A stretch of DNA of 64,000 bases from Jannaschia pohangensis (GCF_900113875.1 NZ_FORA01000004.1:124001-188000), one strand, 5' to 3'. Shown: positions 1 to 10,052, counted from the first letter of the stretch. Translations and numbers: made by a program. Notes: generated by a model from the letters alone, not told the origin.

Positions 1-2
1 TC

Positions 3-836
3 GCGGCTTTGCGCAGCGAAGGTTTTCGCGTGACGCAGATCGATCCCGGGGCAGATATCGTGTCTGCCCTGCAACAGGCGGCACCGGATGTTGTGTTCAA
101 CGCCCTGCACGGTCGGTGGGGCGAGGATGGCTGCATTCAGGGCCTGCTCGAATGGCTGCGGTTGCCCTATACCCATTCCGGAGTGCTGGCGTCCGCCACC
201 GCGATGGACAAGAGCCGGACGAAGGCGATCTTCCGCATGTCGGGCCTGCCGGTGGTGGAGAGCGAGATCGTCAGCCGCGAAGAGGCGATGGAAGAGCATG
301 TGATGCCGCCGCCCTACGTCATCAAACCGAACAACGAAGGCTCTTCGGTCGGCATCTACATCGTCCCGAGGGATGCCGAGGAGCCGCCGGTCCTGCCCGA
401 CACGATGCCCGACGACGTGATGGTCGAAGCCTTTGCGCCGGGGCGTGAGCTGACCTGCACGGTCCTCGGGGCACCGGGCGAAGAGCGGGCGCTGACGGTC
501 ACGGAAATCCACACCGACGGCTGGTACGACTACGAGGCGAAATATGCGCCGGGCGGATCGCGGCATTCCCTGCCGGCTGACCTGCCGCCCGCGATCTTTG
601 CCGCCTGCCAGGACTTTGCCCTGCGCGCCCATTGGGCGCTTGGTTGTCGCACCATCAGCCGGACCGATTTCCGGTGGGACGAGGGGCAGGGTCTCAAGGG
701 CCTGATCATCCTGGAGACGAATACGCAGCCGGGCATGACGCCGACCTCGCTGACGCCTGAACAGGCCGCCCATGCGGGGATCGGGTTTGGTCCGCTCTGC
801 CGCATTCTGGTGGAGGACGCGTCATGCAACCGTTGA
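3..836 (+). CDS. ddl: D-alanine--D-alanine ligase (5' end cut off by window)
   Basis: ATP-dependent ligase that makes the D-Ala-D-Ala dipeptide for peptidoglycan in the cytoplasm. The frame is open to the left edge, so the N-terminal roughly 30 residues are missing and no true start is visible. ATP-grasp motifs are clear: KPNNEGSSVG in the ATP-binding region and ETNTQPGMTPTS at the C-terminus, where the metal and D-Ala sites lie. The stop lies 13 bases inside ftsQ, so the two genes are translationally coupled, and ddl-ftsQ-ftsA-ftsZ is the usual end of the division and cell wall cluster. Identification is firm from motifs and context. Confidence 0.95.
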   Translation, partial: AALRSEGFRVTQIDPGADIVSALQQAAPDVVFNALHGRWGEDGCIQGLLEWLRLPYTHSGVLASATAMDKSRTKAIFRMSGLPVVESEIVSREEAMEEHVMPPPYVIKPNNEGSSVGIYIVPRDAEEPPVLPDTMPDDVMVEAFAPGRELTCTVLGAPGEERALTVTEIHTDGWYDYEAKYAPGGSRHSLPADLPPAIFAACQDFALRAHWALGCRTISRTDFRWDEGQGLKGLIILETNTQPGMTPTSLTPEQAAHAGIGFGPLCRILVEDASCNR

Positions 837-1723
837 CGCCGCCCCCCGTCCGCCCCGTCGCCGACCCCGCGCCGTCCAAGTGGCAGTACAGGATGGAGAG
901 GCTGTGGCTCACGCCGCTGTTCAAGGCGCTGGTGCGGACTGGTATCCCGAGTTTCAGTTTCGTGTTCCTGTTCACCTGGTACATCAACGATCCCGTCCGG
1001 ATCACCGCCATCGTCGACACCTGGGGAGGGTGGGTGCAGGCTGTTCAGGACCGGCCCGAGTTCACCGTCAGCCTGATGCGGATCGAAGGGGCGAGCGAGC
1101 AGCTGCAATCCGATATCCAGGAAGCGCTGCCCATCGACCTGCCGCTCAGCCAGTTCCAGCTCGACATGGATGCGCTGCGCAAGCTCTTGCAGGATCTCGA
1201 CCCCGTTCTTGCCGCCGAAGTGCGCATCAAGGCGGGGGGTGTCCTGCTCCTCAAGGTGACGGAGCGTCAGCCGGCCGTGGTCTGGCAGCATGACGAGGGG
1301 ATCGAGGTGCTGGACGCGACCGGCCATCGCGTCGCCACCCTGTCGGACATCGCGTCGGCAGGCGGATTGCCGTTGATCGGCGGCACCGGAGCCGAGGAGC
1401 ATGTCCCCGAAGCGCTCGCCCTGATCGAAGTTGCGGCCCCGATCACCGACCGCCTGGTCGGGCTGACCCGCGTGGGCAACCGGCGGTGGGATGTGCAGCT
1501 GACGCGGGGCCAGCGGATCATGCTGCCCGAAGAGGCTCCGGCCGCGGCGCTCGACCGCGCGCTGGCGATGCAGGCGGCCAAGGACGTGCTGGAGCGCGAC
1601 GTGGCCGCAGTCGACCTTCGGATCGCGTCGCGCCCCATCCTTCGCCTGTCACCCGAGGCGCGCAGCGAATTGCGGCGTCTCCAGGATCTTGAACGTCTGT
1701 CCTTGTTAGAGGGAAATGAATGA
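824..1723 (+). CDS. ftsQ: Cell division protein FtsQ
   Basis: Bitopic inner-membrane division protein that links the early Z-ring proteins to the late divisome. The 299-residue product has a cytoplasmic proline-rich start, one membrane segment at about residues 37-55, and a periplasmic part with a POTRA-like region at about 80-150 followed by the FtsQ beta domain. Sequence conservation in this family is low, so the call leans on topology, length and the position between ddl and ftsA. It overlaps ddl by 13 bases and ftsA by ATGA. Confidence 0.92.
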   Translation: MQPLTPPPVRPVADPAPSKWQYRMERLWLTPLFKALVRTGIPSFSFVFLFTWYINDPVRITAIVDTWGGWVQAVQDRPEFTVSLMRIEGASEQLQSDIQEALPIDLPLSQFQLDMDALRKLLQDLDPVLAAEVRIKAGGVLLLKVTERQPAVVWQHDEGIEVLDATGHRVATLSDIASAGGLPLIGGTGAEEHVPEALALIEVAAPITDRLVGLTRVGNRRWDVQLTRGQRIMLPEEAPAAALDRALAMQAAKDVLERDVAAVDLRIASRPILRLSPEARSELRRLQDLERLSLLEGNE

Positions 1724-3048
1724 GCCGCCTGTTCCAAGCCCAGAAGGCCATGCGCCGCAAACGTCAGGCCGCCTTGCAACGCGGGGTCGTCGCGATCATG
1801 GACGTGGGCACCTACAAGACGGCCTGCCTTGTCCTGCGTTTCGAAGAGAATACGCCGCAGGGCGAGGGCGTTGGCCACATGGCCGGGCAATCGAATTTCC
1901 GCGTCATCGGGGCCACGACGACCCGGTCGCGCGGGATCCGTCGGGGCGAAGTGGACGCCATGCCCGAGACCGAGCGCGCGATCCGCACCGCCGTGCAGGG
2001 CGCCCAGAAGATGGCGAATGTCCGGGTCGACCATGTAATCGCCTGTTTCTCGGGGGGGCGGCCCACGTCCTGGCCGTTGCAGGGCGAAGTCGTTCTGGAA
2101 AGCGGGCCCTGTTCGGTGCACGACATCGCCCGCGTCCTCAGCTCCATCGAGACGCCCGATCTGGGGGCAGGCCGCGAAGTGCTGCACGCGCAGCCCGTCA
2201 ACTTCGGCATCGACCATCGCACGACGCTGCGCGACCCGCGCGGCCAGACTGGCGAGATGCTGCGCGCGGACATGCATCTTCTGTCGGTCGACGCCCATGC
2301 GATCGAGAACCTTCTGACCTGCATCCATCGTTGTGACCTGGAAGTCGCGGGCCTCGCCAGCGCGCCCTATGCCGCGGCGACCAGTGCGCTGGTCGAGGAT
2401 GAAAAGGAACTGGGCGCCGCCTGCATCGACATGGGGGCGGGGACCACGGGCGTGTCGATCTTCATGCGCAAGCATATGGTCTATGCCGACACCGTGGCTT
2501 TCGGCGGGGCGCATGTGACGTCCGACATCAGCCAGGGCCTGCATATTCCGGCGCAGACCGCAGAGATGATCAAGACCCGCTATGGCGGCGTCGTGGCCAC
2601 CGGCATGGACGACCGCGAGATCATCGCGCTCGAGGCGGATACCGGCGATTGGCACCACGACCGGCGGTCGGTGACCCGCACCGAGCTGATCGGGATCATG
2701 CGGCCGCGGATCGAGGAGATCCTGGAAGAAGTGCGCAAATCCCTCGACCGGGCCGGGTTCAATGAACTGCCGAGCCAGCGGATCGTTCTGACCGGCGGGG
2801 CCAGCCAGATCCCGGGTCTCGACGGCCTGGCCGCGCGCATCCTGGGCAATCAGGTCCGCCTCGGTCGCCCGCTCCGGGTTCAGGGTCTGCCCGAAGCCGC
2901 CAAGGGACCGGCCTTCGCCGCCTGCGTCGGATTGTGCATGCAAGGCGCCGAGCCGCAGGACGAATTCTGGGACTTCAACGCCGTGCCGGAACGCACCTCG
3001 GGGCGGTCGTTGCGCCGGGCTGTGCGCTGGTTTCGCGACAACTGGTGA
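1720..3048 (+). CDS. ftsA: Cell division protein FtsA
   Basis: Actin-like ATPase that tethers FtsZ filaments to the inner membrane and recruits later divisome proteins. The 442-residue product has the phosphate-1 motif around DVGTYKTA near residue 28, the second phosphate loop in CIDMGAGTTGVS, and the adenosine motif in VLTGGASQIPGL. The C-terminus (RRAVRWFRDNW) is a basic, amphipathic helix of the kind that binds membrane. The start overlaps the ftsQ stop (ATGA). Confidence 0.96.
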   Translation: MSRLFQAQKAMRRKRQAALQRGVVAIMDVGTYKTACLVLRFEENTPQGEGVGHMAGQSNFRVIGATTTRSRGIRRGEVDAMPETERAIRTAVQGAQKMANVRVDHVIACFSGGRPTSWPLQGEVVLESGPCSVHDIARVLSSIETPDLGAGREVLHAQPVNFGIDHRTTLRDPRGQTGEMLRADMHLLSVDAHAIENLLTCIHRCDLEVAGLASAPYAAATSALVEDEKELGAACIDMGAGTTGVSIFMRKHMVYADTVAFGGAHVTSDISQGLHIPAQTAEMIKTRYGGVVATGMDDREIIALEADTGDWHHDRRSVTRTELIGIMRPRIEEILEEVRKSLDRAGFNELPSQRIVLTGGASQIPGLDGLAARILGNQVRLGRPLRVQGLPEAAKGPAFAACVGLCMQGAEPQDEFWDFNAVPERTSGRSLRRAVRWFRDNW

Positions 3049-3188
3049 AAAACCTTGCCGATTTCGGTTGACCGATTCGATTTTGGGGTGACGAGGTCAC
3101 AATCGCCGGTTAAACTGTGACGAAAATAAGGCGATAAATTCGCAACAATGGCCTGAGGCAGGGCCGCATAACACAGGTGGACTGAGCA
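3049..3188 (+). promoter_or_regulatory. ftsA-ftsZ intergenic leader with GTGAC inverted repeat
   Basis: A 140-base gap inside an otherwise overlapping cluster, so ftsZ probably has its own promoter here. A perfect 5-bp inverted repeat, GTGAC at 3088-3092 and GTCAC at 3096-3100, is followed by a third GTGAC at 3117-3121. The last copy sits inside TTAAACTGTGAC, which recurs exactly near erpA. I cannot assign a convincing -35/-10 pair; the regulatory role is inference. Confidence 0.4.
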
Positions 3189-4781
3189 ATGACATTGAAC
3201 CTTACCATGCCCGGCGGAGCCGCCGAGATCGACCTGCGTCCGCGCATCACCGTCTTCGGTGTCGGCGGGGCCGGGGGTAACGCCGTCAACAACATGATCC
3301 AGAAGGATCTCGAGGGCGTGGAGTTCGTCGTCGCGAACACCGACGCGCAGGCGCTGGCGCAGAACCACGCGCAGTGCCGCATCCAGCTTGGCGCGCGTGT
3401 GACCGAAGGTCTGGGGGCCGGCGCGCGGCCCGCCGTTGGCGCCTCTGCCGCCGAAGAGACCATCGAAGAGATCGTGGACCACCTGGCCGGCGCGCACATG
3501 TGCTTCATCACGGCCGGCATGGGCGGCGGCACCGGGACCGGCGCCGCACCGATCATCGCGCAGGCCGCCCGCGAGCTCGGTATCCTGACTGTCGGCGTCG
3601 TCACCAAGCCCTTCCAGTTCGAAGGCACCAAGCGGATGCGCCAGGCCGAAGAGGGCGTCGAAGCCCTTCAGAAGGTCGTCGATACCCTCATCATCATTCC
3701 GAACCAGAACCTGTTCCGCCTCGCCAACGAGAAGACGACCTTTACCGAGGCGTTCTCGATGGCCGACGACGTGCTCTATCAGGGCGTCAAGGGCGTGACC
3801 GACCTCATGGTCCGTCCGGGCATGATCAACCTCGACTTCGCCGACGTCCGGTCGGTCATGGACGAGATGGGCAAGGCCATGATGGGCACCGGCGAGGCCG
3901 AGGGCGAGGATCGCGCCGTTGAAGCCGCCGAGAAGGCCATCGCCAACCCGCTGCTGGACGAGCTGTCGCTGTCGGGTGCCAAGGGCGTTCTCATCAACAT
4001 CACCGGCGGTCACGACCTGACCCTGTTCGAGATGGACGAAGCCGCGAACCGCATCCGCAAGGAAGTGGACGAGGATGCCAATATCATCGTCGGCTCCACC
4101 CTCGATCCCTCCATGGAAGGCGTGATGCGCGTTTCGGTCGTCGCCACCGGCATCGACGCCAGCGCCTCGTCGCTGGACGCACCGCTGCCGCGCCGCCGGA
4201 TGGCCGATGCCGTGGCCCCCGCCGACGTGCAGGCCGCCGCCGTCGCGGCCCCTGCTGCCGCCGCAGCCGTGGAAGCCGCGCAGGAGCCCGAGGTGACGGA
4301 AAAGCCCGCAACGCCGAGCTTCTTTGACGCCGTCGACCAGCAGGAGGCCGAAGAAGAAGCCCTCGCCGAGAACTTCTTCTCCGCCCCCGAGGCCGACGAC
4401 GTTCTGCCGGCGCCTGCCTACACCCCGGCCCCGCCGGAGCCGGTCGTTCACGCCGCCGAAGCCCCGCAGGCCAGCTTCACCGCGCCCCGCCCTGCCGGAA
4501 CCCCGACCCCCGAGGCGATGGATCGTCTGCGCGCCGCCGTCCTGAACGGAGAGCGTCGCGTCGCAAGTGCTCCGACCGCACCTGCCGCGCGCCCGACGAC
4601 TCCCGATGGCTCGGCCCGGTTCGGGATCGGATCGCTCATCAACCGCATGACCGGCACCGGGGACACTCCGGTTCAGCGTCACGCCGCGGCCCCGGTCGCA
4701 CCGAAGGTCGAGGAAAAGGCCCCCGAAGCAACGGACGAGCGGATCGAGATCCCCGCGTTCCTGCGTCGTCAGGCCAACTGA
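3189..4781 (+). CDS. ftsZ: Cell division protein FtsZ
   Basis: Tubulin-like GTPase that polymerises into the Z-ring. The GTPase domain covers about residues 15-330, with the tubulin signature GGGTGTG at 112-118. A long alanine/proline-rich disordered linker of about 190 residues follows, and the conserved tail peptide [10 protein letters not shown] ends the protein; that tail binds FtsA. At 530 residues it is much longer than enterobacterial FtsZ (about 383), as is usual in alphaproteobacteria because of the linker. A stem-loop follows the stop. Confidence 0.98.
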   Translation: MTLNLTMPGGAAEIDLRPRITVFGVGGAGGNAVNNMIQKDLEGVEFVVANTDAQALAQNHAQCRIQLGARVTEGLGAGARPAVGASAAEETIEEIVDHLAGAHMCFITAGMGGGTGTGAAPIIAQAARELGILTVGVVTKPFQFEGTKRMRQAEEGVEALQKVVDTLIIIPNQNLFRLANEKTTFTEAFSMADDVLYQGVKGVTDLMVRPGMINLDFADVRSVMDEMGKAMMGTGEAEGEDRAVEAAEKAIANPLLDELSLSGAKGVLINITGGHDLTLFEMDEAANRIRKEVDEDANIIVGSTLDPSMEGVMRVSVVATGIDASASSLDAPLPRRRMADAVAPADVQAAAVAAPAAAAAVEAAQEPEVTEKPATPSFFDAVDQQEAEEEALAENFFSAPEADDVLPAPAYTPAPPEPVVHAAEAPQASFTAPRPAGTPTPEAMDRLRAAVLNGERRVASAPTAPAARPTTPDGSARFGIGSLINRMTGTGDTPVQRHAAAPVAPKVEEKAPEATDERIEIPAFLRRQAN

Positions 4782-5094
4782 ACCAAAGCCAGATCCAACC
4801 ATTCGGCGGCCTTTTGGGCCGCCGTTTGCGTTTCAGTGGATGAATTGCCGCAGCGTCCCCATCACAAGACTCTTCCCCGCAGGCGACAAGGCCCGGTCGG
4901 ATGCCTGTCCTTTTGTGTTGAATTCTATGAATTAATCCTGTCCGGGCATGGCGTCGGCAATTTCTTGCCCATTCCGCCGCATCGCTGTTTCAGGCCGTAA
5001 CCAGCGTTGAATTGCGAGGACGGGACCGTTTGCTTAGGTCAAGGTTGTAGAAACGCGCCCACCTAGTGGCACGAAGCAACAGATCGGCAGGCAC
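4782..5094. other. Gene-free interval between ftsZ and lpxC
   Basis: This 313-base interval holds the ftsZ stem-loop at its left end and presumably the lpxC promoter. An AT-richer patch around 4915-4940 is the most likely promoter region, but I see no convincing -35/-10 pair. I see no open frame or other RNA in it. Confidence 0.5.
4804..4828 (+). terminator. Stem-loop terminator after ftsZ
   Basis: A perfect 8-bp stem (CGGCGGCC / GGCCGCCG) with a 5-base loop is followed by TTTGCGTTT. It lies 22 bases past the ftsZ stop. The T tract is weak, so termination may be partial. Confidence 0.6.
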
Positions 5095-6009
5095 ATGCAA
5101 ACCACCGTCAAGGACATCATCCGGTTCACCGGCGTCGGTCTTCACGCAGGGCGCGTCGCCCGGCTGACCATTCATCCGGCTCCGGCACATCACGGCATCT
5201 GGTTCCGTCGCACCGATCTCGATGGCGATACCATGATCGCCGCGCGCCACAACGTGGTCGAGACGTCGCCGCTCTGCACCCTCCTGGTCAACGAGGCCGG
5301 TGTCTCCGTGTCGACGGTCGAACATGTGATGGCCGCCCTGTCGGGGTGCGGTGTCCACAACGCCATTCTCGAGATCGACGGGCCCGAAGTGCCGATCCTC
5401 GACGGATCCGCCGCCGATTTCGTGCGCGCCATCCTGCGTGTCGGGGTTCGCAAGCTCGACGCGCCGGTCCATGCCATCGAGGTTCTGCGCCGTGTCCACG
5501 TGACCGATGGTCTGGCCACGGCCACGCTGACGCCAGCCGAAGAACTCGAGATCGACTTCGCCATCGACTTTTCGGACGCGGCCATCGGGCAACAGCACAA
5601 GGTCCTGCGCCTGTCGAACGGAACCTTTGTGCGTGAACTCTGCGACAGCCGGACATTCTGCCGTCGCGCCGATGTCGACGCGATGCAGGCCGCGGGCAAG
5701 GCGCTAGGCGGATCGCTGTCGAATGCGGTCGTGGTCAACGGCGACCTGGTCGAGAACCCCGAAGGCCTGCGCCACGCGGACGAAGCGGTGCGCCACAAGA
5801 TGCTGGACGCGCTCGGCGATCTTGCCTTGGCCGGCGCCCCGATCCTGGGCCGCTATACCGGCGTGCGTGCGGGACATGCGCTGACCAACAAGCTGTTGCG
5901 CGCGCTCTTTGCCGACCCGCTGGCCTACCGCATCCGGACGCTCGAAGCGTCGGAATGCCGGCTCTTGCCCGGTGCGGGCCTTGAGAAAGATGTGTTCGCG
6001 CATCTGTGA
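5095..6009 (+). CDS. lpxC: UDP-3-O-acyl-N-acetylglucosamine deacetylase LpxC
   Basis: Zinc enzyme that catalyses the committed step of lipid A synthesis, removing the acetyl group from UDP-3-O-acyl-GlcNAc in the cytoplasm. The 304-residue length is standard. Zinc ligands are visible as His77 (VEHVMAAL), His234 and Asp238 (RHKMLDALGD), with the catalytic histidine at 261 (AGHALTNKL). It follows ftsZ, as in many alphaproteobacteria, and precedes bamD, so the envelope genes are grouped. Confidence 0.97.
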   Translation: MQTTVKDIIRFTGVGLHAGRVARLTIHPAPAHHGIWFRRTDLDGDTMIAARHNVVETSPLCTLLVNEAGVSVSTVEHVMAALSGCGVHNAILEIDGPEVPILDGSAADFVRAILRVGVRKLDAPVHAIEVLRRVHVTDGLATATLTPAEELEIDFAIDFSDAAIGQQHKVLRLSNGTFVRELCDSRTFCRRADVDAMQAAGKALGGSLSNAVVVNGDLVENPEGLRHADEAVRHKMLDALGDLALAGAPILGRYTGVRAGHALTNKLLRALFADPLAYRIRTLEASECRLLPGAGLEKDVFAHL

Positions 6010-6103
6010 CGTGGCTTTTCCGAATGCCGACGCTTCACAGCCTCGACTTGCCGCTCTATGGTGCCCCAAGCCTCCGAAGGGGGCGGGGCAGGGATATGAG
6101 TGC

Positions 6104-6943
6104 ATGACGGATCGGCTTCAGCTACGACGTGGCAAACCCTTGGCGGCGCTTGCGCTTTCGGCCTTGCTCGCTGCTTGTGGCGGTGGCGACGAACTTGCGC
6201 TGGAAGATACTGAACCCCAGACGATCTTCGAACAGGCGGAACGTGAACTTGATCGCGGCGATGCGGACGACGCGGCGCAGCTCTTTTCCGAGATCGAACG
6301 CCTCTATCCCTATTCCGAATGGGCCAAGCGCGGCCTCATCATGCAAGCATTCTCGTTCCACAAGGATCAGGACTATGAGAACGCCCGCGCGGCGGCACAG
6401 CGCTATATCGATTTCTATCCTGCCGACGAAGACGCGGCCTATGCCCAGTATCTTCTGGCGCTGTCCTACTACGACCAGATCGATCAGGTGGGCCGCGATC
6501 AGGGTCTGACGTTCCAGGCGTTGCAGGCCCTGCGGACCGTGATCGAACGCTATCCCGACAGCGAATATGCCCGTTCCTCGATCCTGAAATTCGACCTCGC
6601 CTTCGATCATCTCGCCGCCAAGGAGATGGAGATCGGGCGCTACTACCTGCTGCGCGGCCACTACCCCGCGGCGATCAACCGCTTCCGTGCGGTCGTCGAG
6701 GAGTTCCAGACCACGACGCACACGCCCGAGGCGCTGATGCGTCTGGTCGAAGCCTACCTCGCGCTCGGCCTCGCCGACGAGGCGCAGACCGCCGGTGCCA
6801 TCCTGGGCTACAACTTCCAGTCGTCGCCGTTCTATGACGATGCCTTCCGGCAGCTCAACGGTCAGGGTCTGTCGCCCGAGGCGCGGGGGTCCAGCTGGCT
6901 TCGTGCGGTTTATGACCGGACAATCAAGGGTCGCTGGCTGTAG
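6104..6943 (+). CDS. bamD: Outer membrane assembly lipoprotein BamD
   Basis: Lipoprotein of the BAM complex that inserts beta-barrels into the outer membrane. I chose the ATG giving MTDRLQL because it places a signal peptide with lipobox LAAC right after it; Cys25 becomes the lipidated N-terminus. A purine-rich GGGCAGGG lies just upstream. The 279-residue product is made of TPR-like helical repeats (for example AERELDRGDADDAAQLF). The frame stays open upstream, but that part has no signal sequence at its start. Confidence 0.93.
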   Translation: MTDRLQLRRGKPLAALALSALLAACGGGDELALEDTEPQTIFEQAERELDRGDADDAAQLFSEIERLYPYSEWAKRGLIMQAFSFHKDQDYENARAAAQRYIDFYPADEDAAYAQYLLALSYYDQIDQVGRDQGLTFQALQALRTVIERYPDSEYARSSILKFDLAFDHLAAKEMEIGRYYLLRGHYPAAINRFRAVVEEFQTTTHTPEALMRLVEAYLALGLADEAQTAGAILGYNFQSSPFYDDAFRQLNGQGLSPEARGSSWLRAVYDRTIKGRWL

Positions 6944-6992
6944 GGTGTGTGCTGTGCACGCACCGCGCGCCCAATTGCAAAGCTGACCTGCC

Positions 6993-8645
6993 ATGCTTCG
7001 AAGTCTCGAAATCCGTGACATGCTCATCATCGATCACCTCGCGCTGGAATTCCGCGCGGGGCTGAACGTGCTGACCGGCGAGACGGGGGCGGGCAAATCC
7101 ATCCTTCTGGATTCGCTCGGGTTTGTCCTGGGCTGGCGGGGTCGGGCCGAACTGGTGCGCGCGGGCGCGGATCAGGGCGAAGTCGTCGCCAGTTTCGATC
7201 TGCCCGCCGATCACCCGGGCCATGCCGTCCTGGCCGAACACCAGATCCCCGACAATGACGGCGAGCTGCTGATGCGGCGCGTCAACCGGCGCGACGGGCG
7301 CAAGACGGCCTGGGTCAACGGAACGCGGGTCACGGGCGAGGTGTTGCGGGCGCTGTCCGATAAATTGCTGGAACTGCACGGGCAGCACGATGATCGCGGC
7401 CTGCTGGATGTGCGCGGGCACCGGGCGTTGCTGGATGACTTCGCGGGCGCCGATCTCGGCCCCGTGCGCACGGCCTGGGCCGATGTCGCGCGCTGCCGCA
7501 AGGCGCTGAGTGCCGCGCGCGCCGTGGCCGAGACCGCCCGCGCCGAGGAAGACTTCCTGCGCCACGCTGTCGCGGAATTCGACCGCCTGCGCCCCGAACC
7601 GGGCGAAGAGGCGCATCTGGACCAGCGCCGCCGCCTGATGCAGGCCGCCGCCCGCATCCGCGACGACGTGGAAAAGTCGCTCCATGCCATCGGGCCGCAA
7701 GGTGCCGAGGGCCTGATGGTCGACTCCGTCCGCTGGCTCGAAGGGGCCGCCGACCACGCCGGAGAGGCCCTGAGCGAAGCACTCGATGCGCTGAATCGCG
7801 CGATGGTCGAACTGGGCGAAGCGCAGGCAGGTGTCGAAAGTTGCCTCGACATGCTGACCTTCGATGCCCGCGACCTTGAGGACACCGAAGAGCGTCTCTT
7901 CGCGATCCGCGCCATGGCCCGCAAGCACGGTGTCCTGGCCGATGACCTTGCCGCCTTTGCCGAAGACCTGCGCGGTCGTCTCGACCTTCTGGATGCATCC
8001 GAGGGCGGGCTGGCCGACCTTCAGGCCGACCTGACCGCCGCCGAGGCGGAATTCGCCCAGGCCGCGGGCCTGCTCACTGCCTTGCGCAGTGCCGCCGCCG
8101 GAAAGCTCGACGCGGCCATGGCGCGCGAACTGGCGCCGCTCAAGATGGACCGGGCGACCTTCACCACGCGGGTGACCCCGGGCACACCCGGACCGGAGGG
8201 GCAGGACGAAGTCGCCTTCGAAGTCGCGACCAACCCGGGCGCGCCCGCAGGGCCGCTCGGCAAGATCGCATCGGGCGGGGAGCTCAGCCGCTTTCTGCTC
8301 GCCCTCAAGGTCTGCCTGACGGGCGGCGACCGCTCCCTGACCCTCATTTTCGACGAGATCGACCGGGGTGTGGGGGGCGCGACGGCGGATGCCGTGGGTC
8401 GCCGTCTCAAGGCCCTGGCCGACGGGGGGCAGGTGCTCGTCGTGACGCATTCGCCGCAGGTAGCCGCCCTTGGAAGCCATCACTGGCGCGTCGCCAAACG
8501 GGTCGAGGGTGACATGACCCTGTCGACGGTGACCCCGGTGGCCGAAGACGAGCGGCTGGACGAAATCGCCCGGATGCTGGCCGGGGACACGATCACCGAT
8601 GCCGCACGCGGCGCGGCCCAGGCCCTTCTCGACGCCGCCGTCTGA
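6993..8645 (+). CDS. recN: DNA repair protein RecN
   Basis: SMC-like ATPase acting in double-strand break repair. Walker A is GETGAGKS at residues 29-36, a QHDDRG-type motif follows the N-terminal head, a central coiled coil covers roughly residues 150-370, and Walker B is LTLIFDEIDRGVGG near the C-terminus. The 550-residue length is normal. It lies about 50 bases after bamD and converges with mgtE, from which it is 18 bases away. Confidence 0.96.
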   Translation: MLRSLEIRDMLIIDHLALEFRAGLNVLTGETGAGKSILLDSLGFVLGWRGRAELVRAGADQGEVVASFDLPADHPGHAVLAEHQIPDNDGELLMRRVNRRDGRKTAWVNGTRVTGEVLRALSDKLLELHGQHDDRGLLDVRGHRALLDDFAGADLGPVRTAWADVARCRKALSAARAVAETARAEEDFLRHAVAEFDRLRPEPGEEAHLDQRRRLMQAAARIRDDVEKSLHAIGPQGAEGLMVDSVRWLEGAADHAGEALSEALDALNRAMVELGEAQAGVESCLDMLTFDARDLEDTEERLFAIRAMARKHGVLADDLAAFAEDLRGRLDLLDASEGGLADLQADLTAAEAEFAQAAGLLTALRSAAAGKLDAAMARELAPLKMDRATFTTRVTPGTPGPEGQDEVAFEVATNPGAPAGPLGKIASGGELSRFLLALKVCLTGGDRSLTLIFDEIDRGVGGATADAVGRRLKALADGGQVLVVTHSPQVAALGSHHWRVAKRVEGDMTLSTVTPVAEDERLDEIARMLAGDTITDAARGAAQALLDAAV

Positions 8646-8663
8646 CGGCCGGGTCACGCGTCT

Positions 8664-10052
8664 TCAGATCAGCCAGAGCGCCGCAAGACCAAGGAACGCA
8701 AAGAACCCGACGACATCCGTAACCGTCGTCACGAATGCGCCAGAAGCAAGGGCCGGGTCGATGCCCGCCTTTTCCAGCACGACCGGAATGCCGACTCCCG
8801 CCAGACCGGCGACGACCAGGTTGATGACCATCGCCACGGCGATGACGACCCCCAACATCGGGCTGCCGAACCAGATCACGCCGACCGCCGCCATCAGGGC
8901 CGCGAAGATCATCCCGTTGATGCCGCCCGCGATGACCTCGCGCCGGATAACCCGCCAGACGTTCGCCCCGGTCAGGTCGCGTGTGGCCAGTGCGCGCACC
9001 GCCACGGTCAGCGACTGGGTGCCCGCGTTCCCCCCCATCGAGGCGATGATCGGCATCAGCACAGCAAGAGCCACGATCTCGGTGATGATGCCTTCGAACT
9101 GCGAAATCACGATCGAGGCCAATATCGCGGTGATCAGATTGACGAAAAGCCAGGGAAAGCGCCGCCGGACCACGCCGAGTGTCCGGTTCGAGATCGATTC
9201 CTCCGCGTCCACACCCGCCAGTCGCAGGATGTCCTCCTCGGCTTCCTCGTCCAGAATCCGGATCGCGTCGTCGATGGTGATGACGCCCAGAAGGCGGTCG
9301 TCCTCGTCCACCACGGCGGCGGAAATCAGGTGGTACTGGTTGAATGCATAGGCGACTTCGGTCTCGGAATCGGTCGCATCGAAGGTGCGGAAACTTTCCT
9401 CTTCGATCTCGGATAGTGGCGTGTCGCGCGACGTGGACAGGATCTTGCCCAGGGTCACATGGCCAACGGGTCGCATCCGCGGGTCGATCAGGATCACATG
9501 GTAGAACTGTTCGGGCAGCTCTTCCGCCGTGCGCAGGAAGTCGATGGCCTGACCCACGGTCCAGAACGACGGCGCGACCACCACTTCGCGCTGCATCAGA
9601 CGACCGGCGGAATATTCGGGATAGCTCAGCGCGCGCTCGACCGCGAACCGGTCCGCTTCGTTCAGCGCGCCCATGATGGCGACGGCCTGATCGTCGTCGT
9701 CCAGGTTCTCGATCAGGTCGACGACATCGTCGGTATCAAGCTCGCGAACGGCTTCGGCCACGTCCTCGGCAGGCAGTGCGTCCAGCACTTCCTCGCGCAG
9801 CGACTCGTCGAGTTCCGACAGGATTTCCCCATCGATGTGCCCCGACCAGAGCGCGATCAGGGTGCCGCGTTCGGCAGAACTGATCTGCTCCAGAATGTCG
9901 GCGATGTCCGCGCCATGCAGCGGCTCCAGCAGGTCGTCCAGCGCCGTCTGGTCGCGTTCATCCAGCGCGATCTGGATCAGACGCAGGCGCGGCTCATCCA
10001 GCTCGATCTCGTCTTCGAGGCTGTCGTCATCATTCATCTGCGGCTCTGACAT
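8664..10052 (-). CDS. mgtE: Magnesium transporter MgtE
   Basis: Mg2+ channel/transporter of the inner membrane, gated by cytoplasmic magnesium binding. Domain order is an acidic helical N domain (DEPLHGADIADILEQ type repeats), two CBS domains in the middle, and a C-terminal part with about five membrane helices. The frame extends to 10142, overlapping guaD, but I prefer the ATG at 10052 (MSEPQMN): a GGAGG ribosome site lies 7 bases upstream and the resulting 462 residues fit the family. Confidence 0.93.
   Translation of the reverse strand: MSEPQMNDDDSLEDEIELDEPRLRLIQIALDERDQTALDDLLEPLHGADIADILEQISSAERGTLIALWSGHIDGEILSELDESLREEVLDALPAEDVAEAVRELDTDDVVDLIENLDDDDQAVAIMGALNEADRFAVERALSYPEYSAGRLMQREVVVAPSFWTVGQAIDFLRTAEELPEQFYHVILIDPRMRPVGHVTLGKILSTSRDTPLSEIEEESFRTFDATDSETEVAYAFNQYHLISAAVVDEDDRLLGVITIDDAIRILDEEAEEDILRLAGVDAEESISNRTLGVVRRRFPWLFVNLITAILASIVISQFEGIITEIVALAVLMPIIASMGGNAGTQSLTVAVRALATRDLTGANVWRVIRREVIAGGINGMIFAALMAAVGVIWFGSPMLGVVIAVAMVINLVVAGLAGVGIPVVLEKAGIDPALASGAFVTTVTDVVGFFAFLGLAALWLI

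Noticed and set aside
3074..3078. GATTC (GANTC methylation site) in the ftsZ leader
   Set aside because: A single 5-base site with one free position is expected by chance in a gap of this length; no evidence of cell-cycle control otherwise.
2880..4802. 640-codon minus-strand open frame antisense to ftsA and ftsZ
   Set aside because: High-GC shadow of ftsZ, with no recognisable protein features; the plus strand encodes a complete FtsZ.
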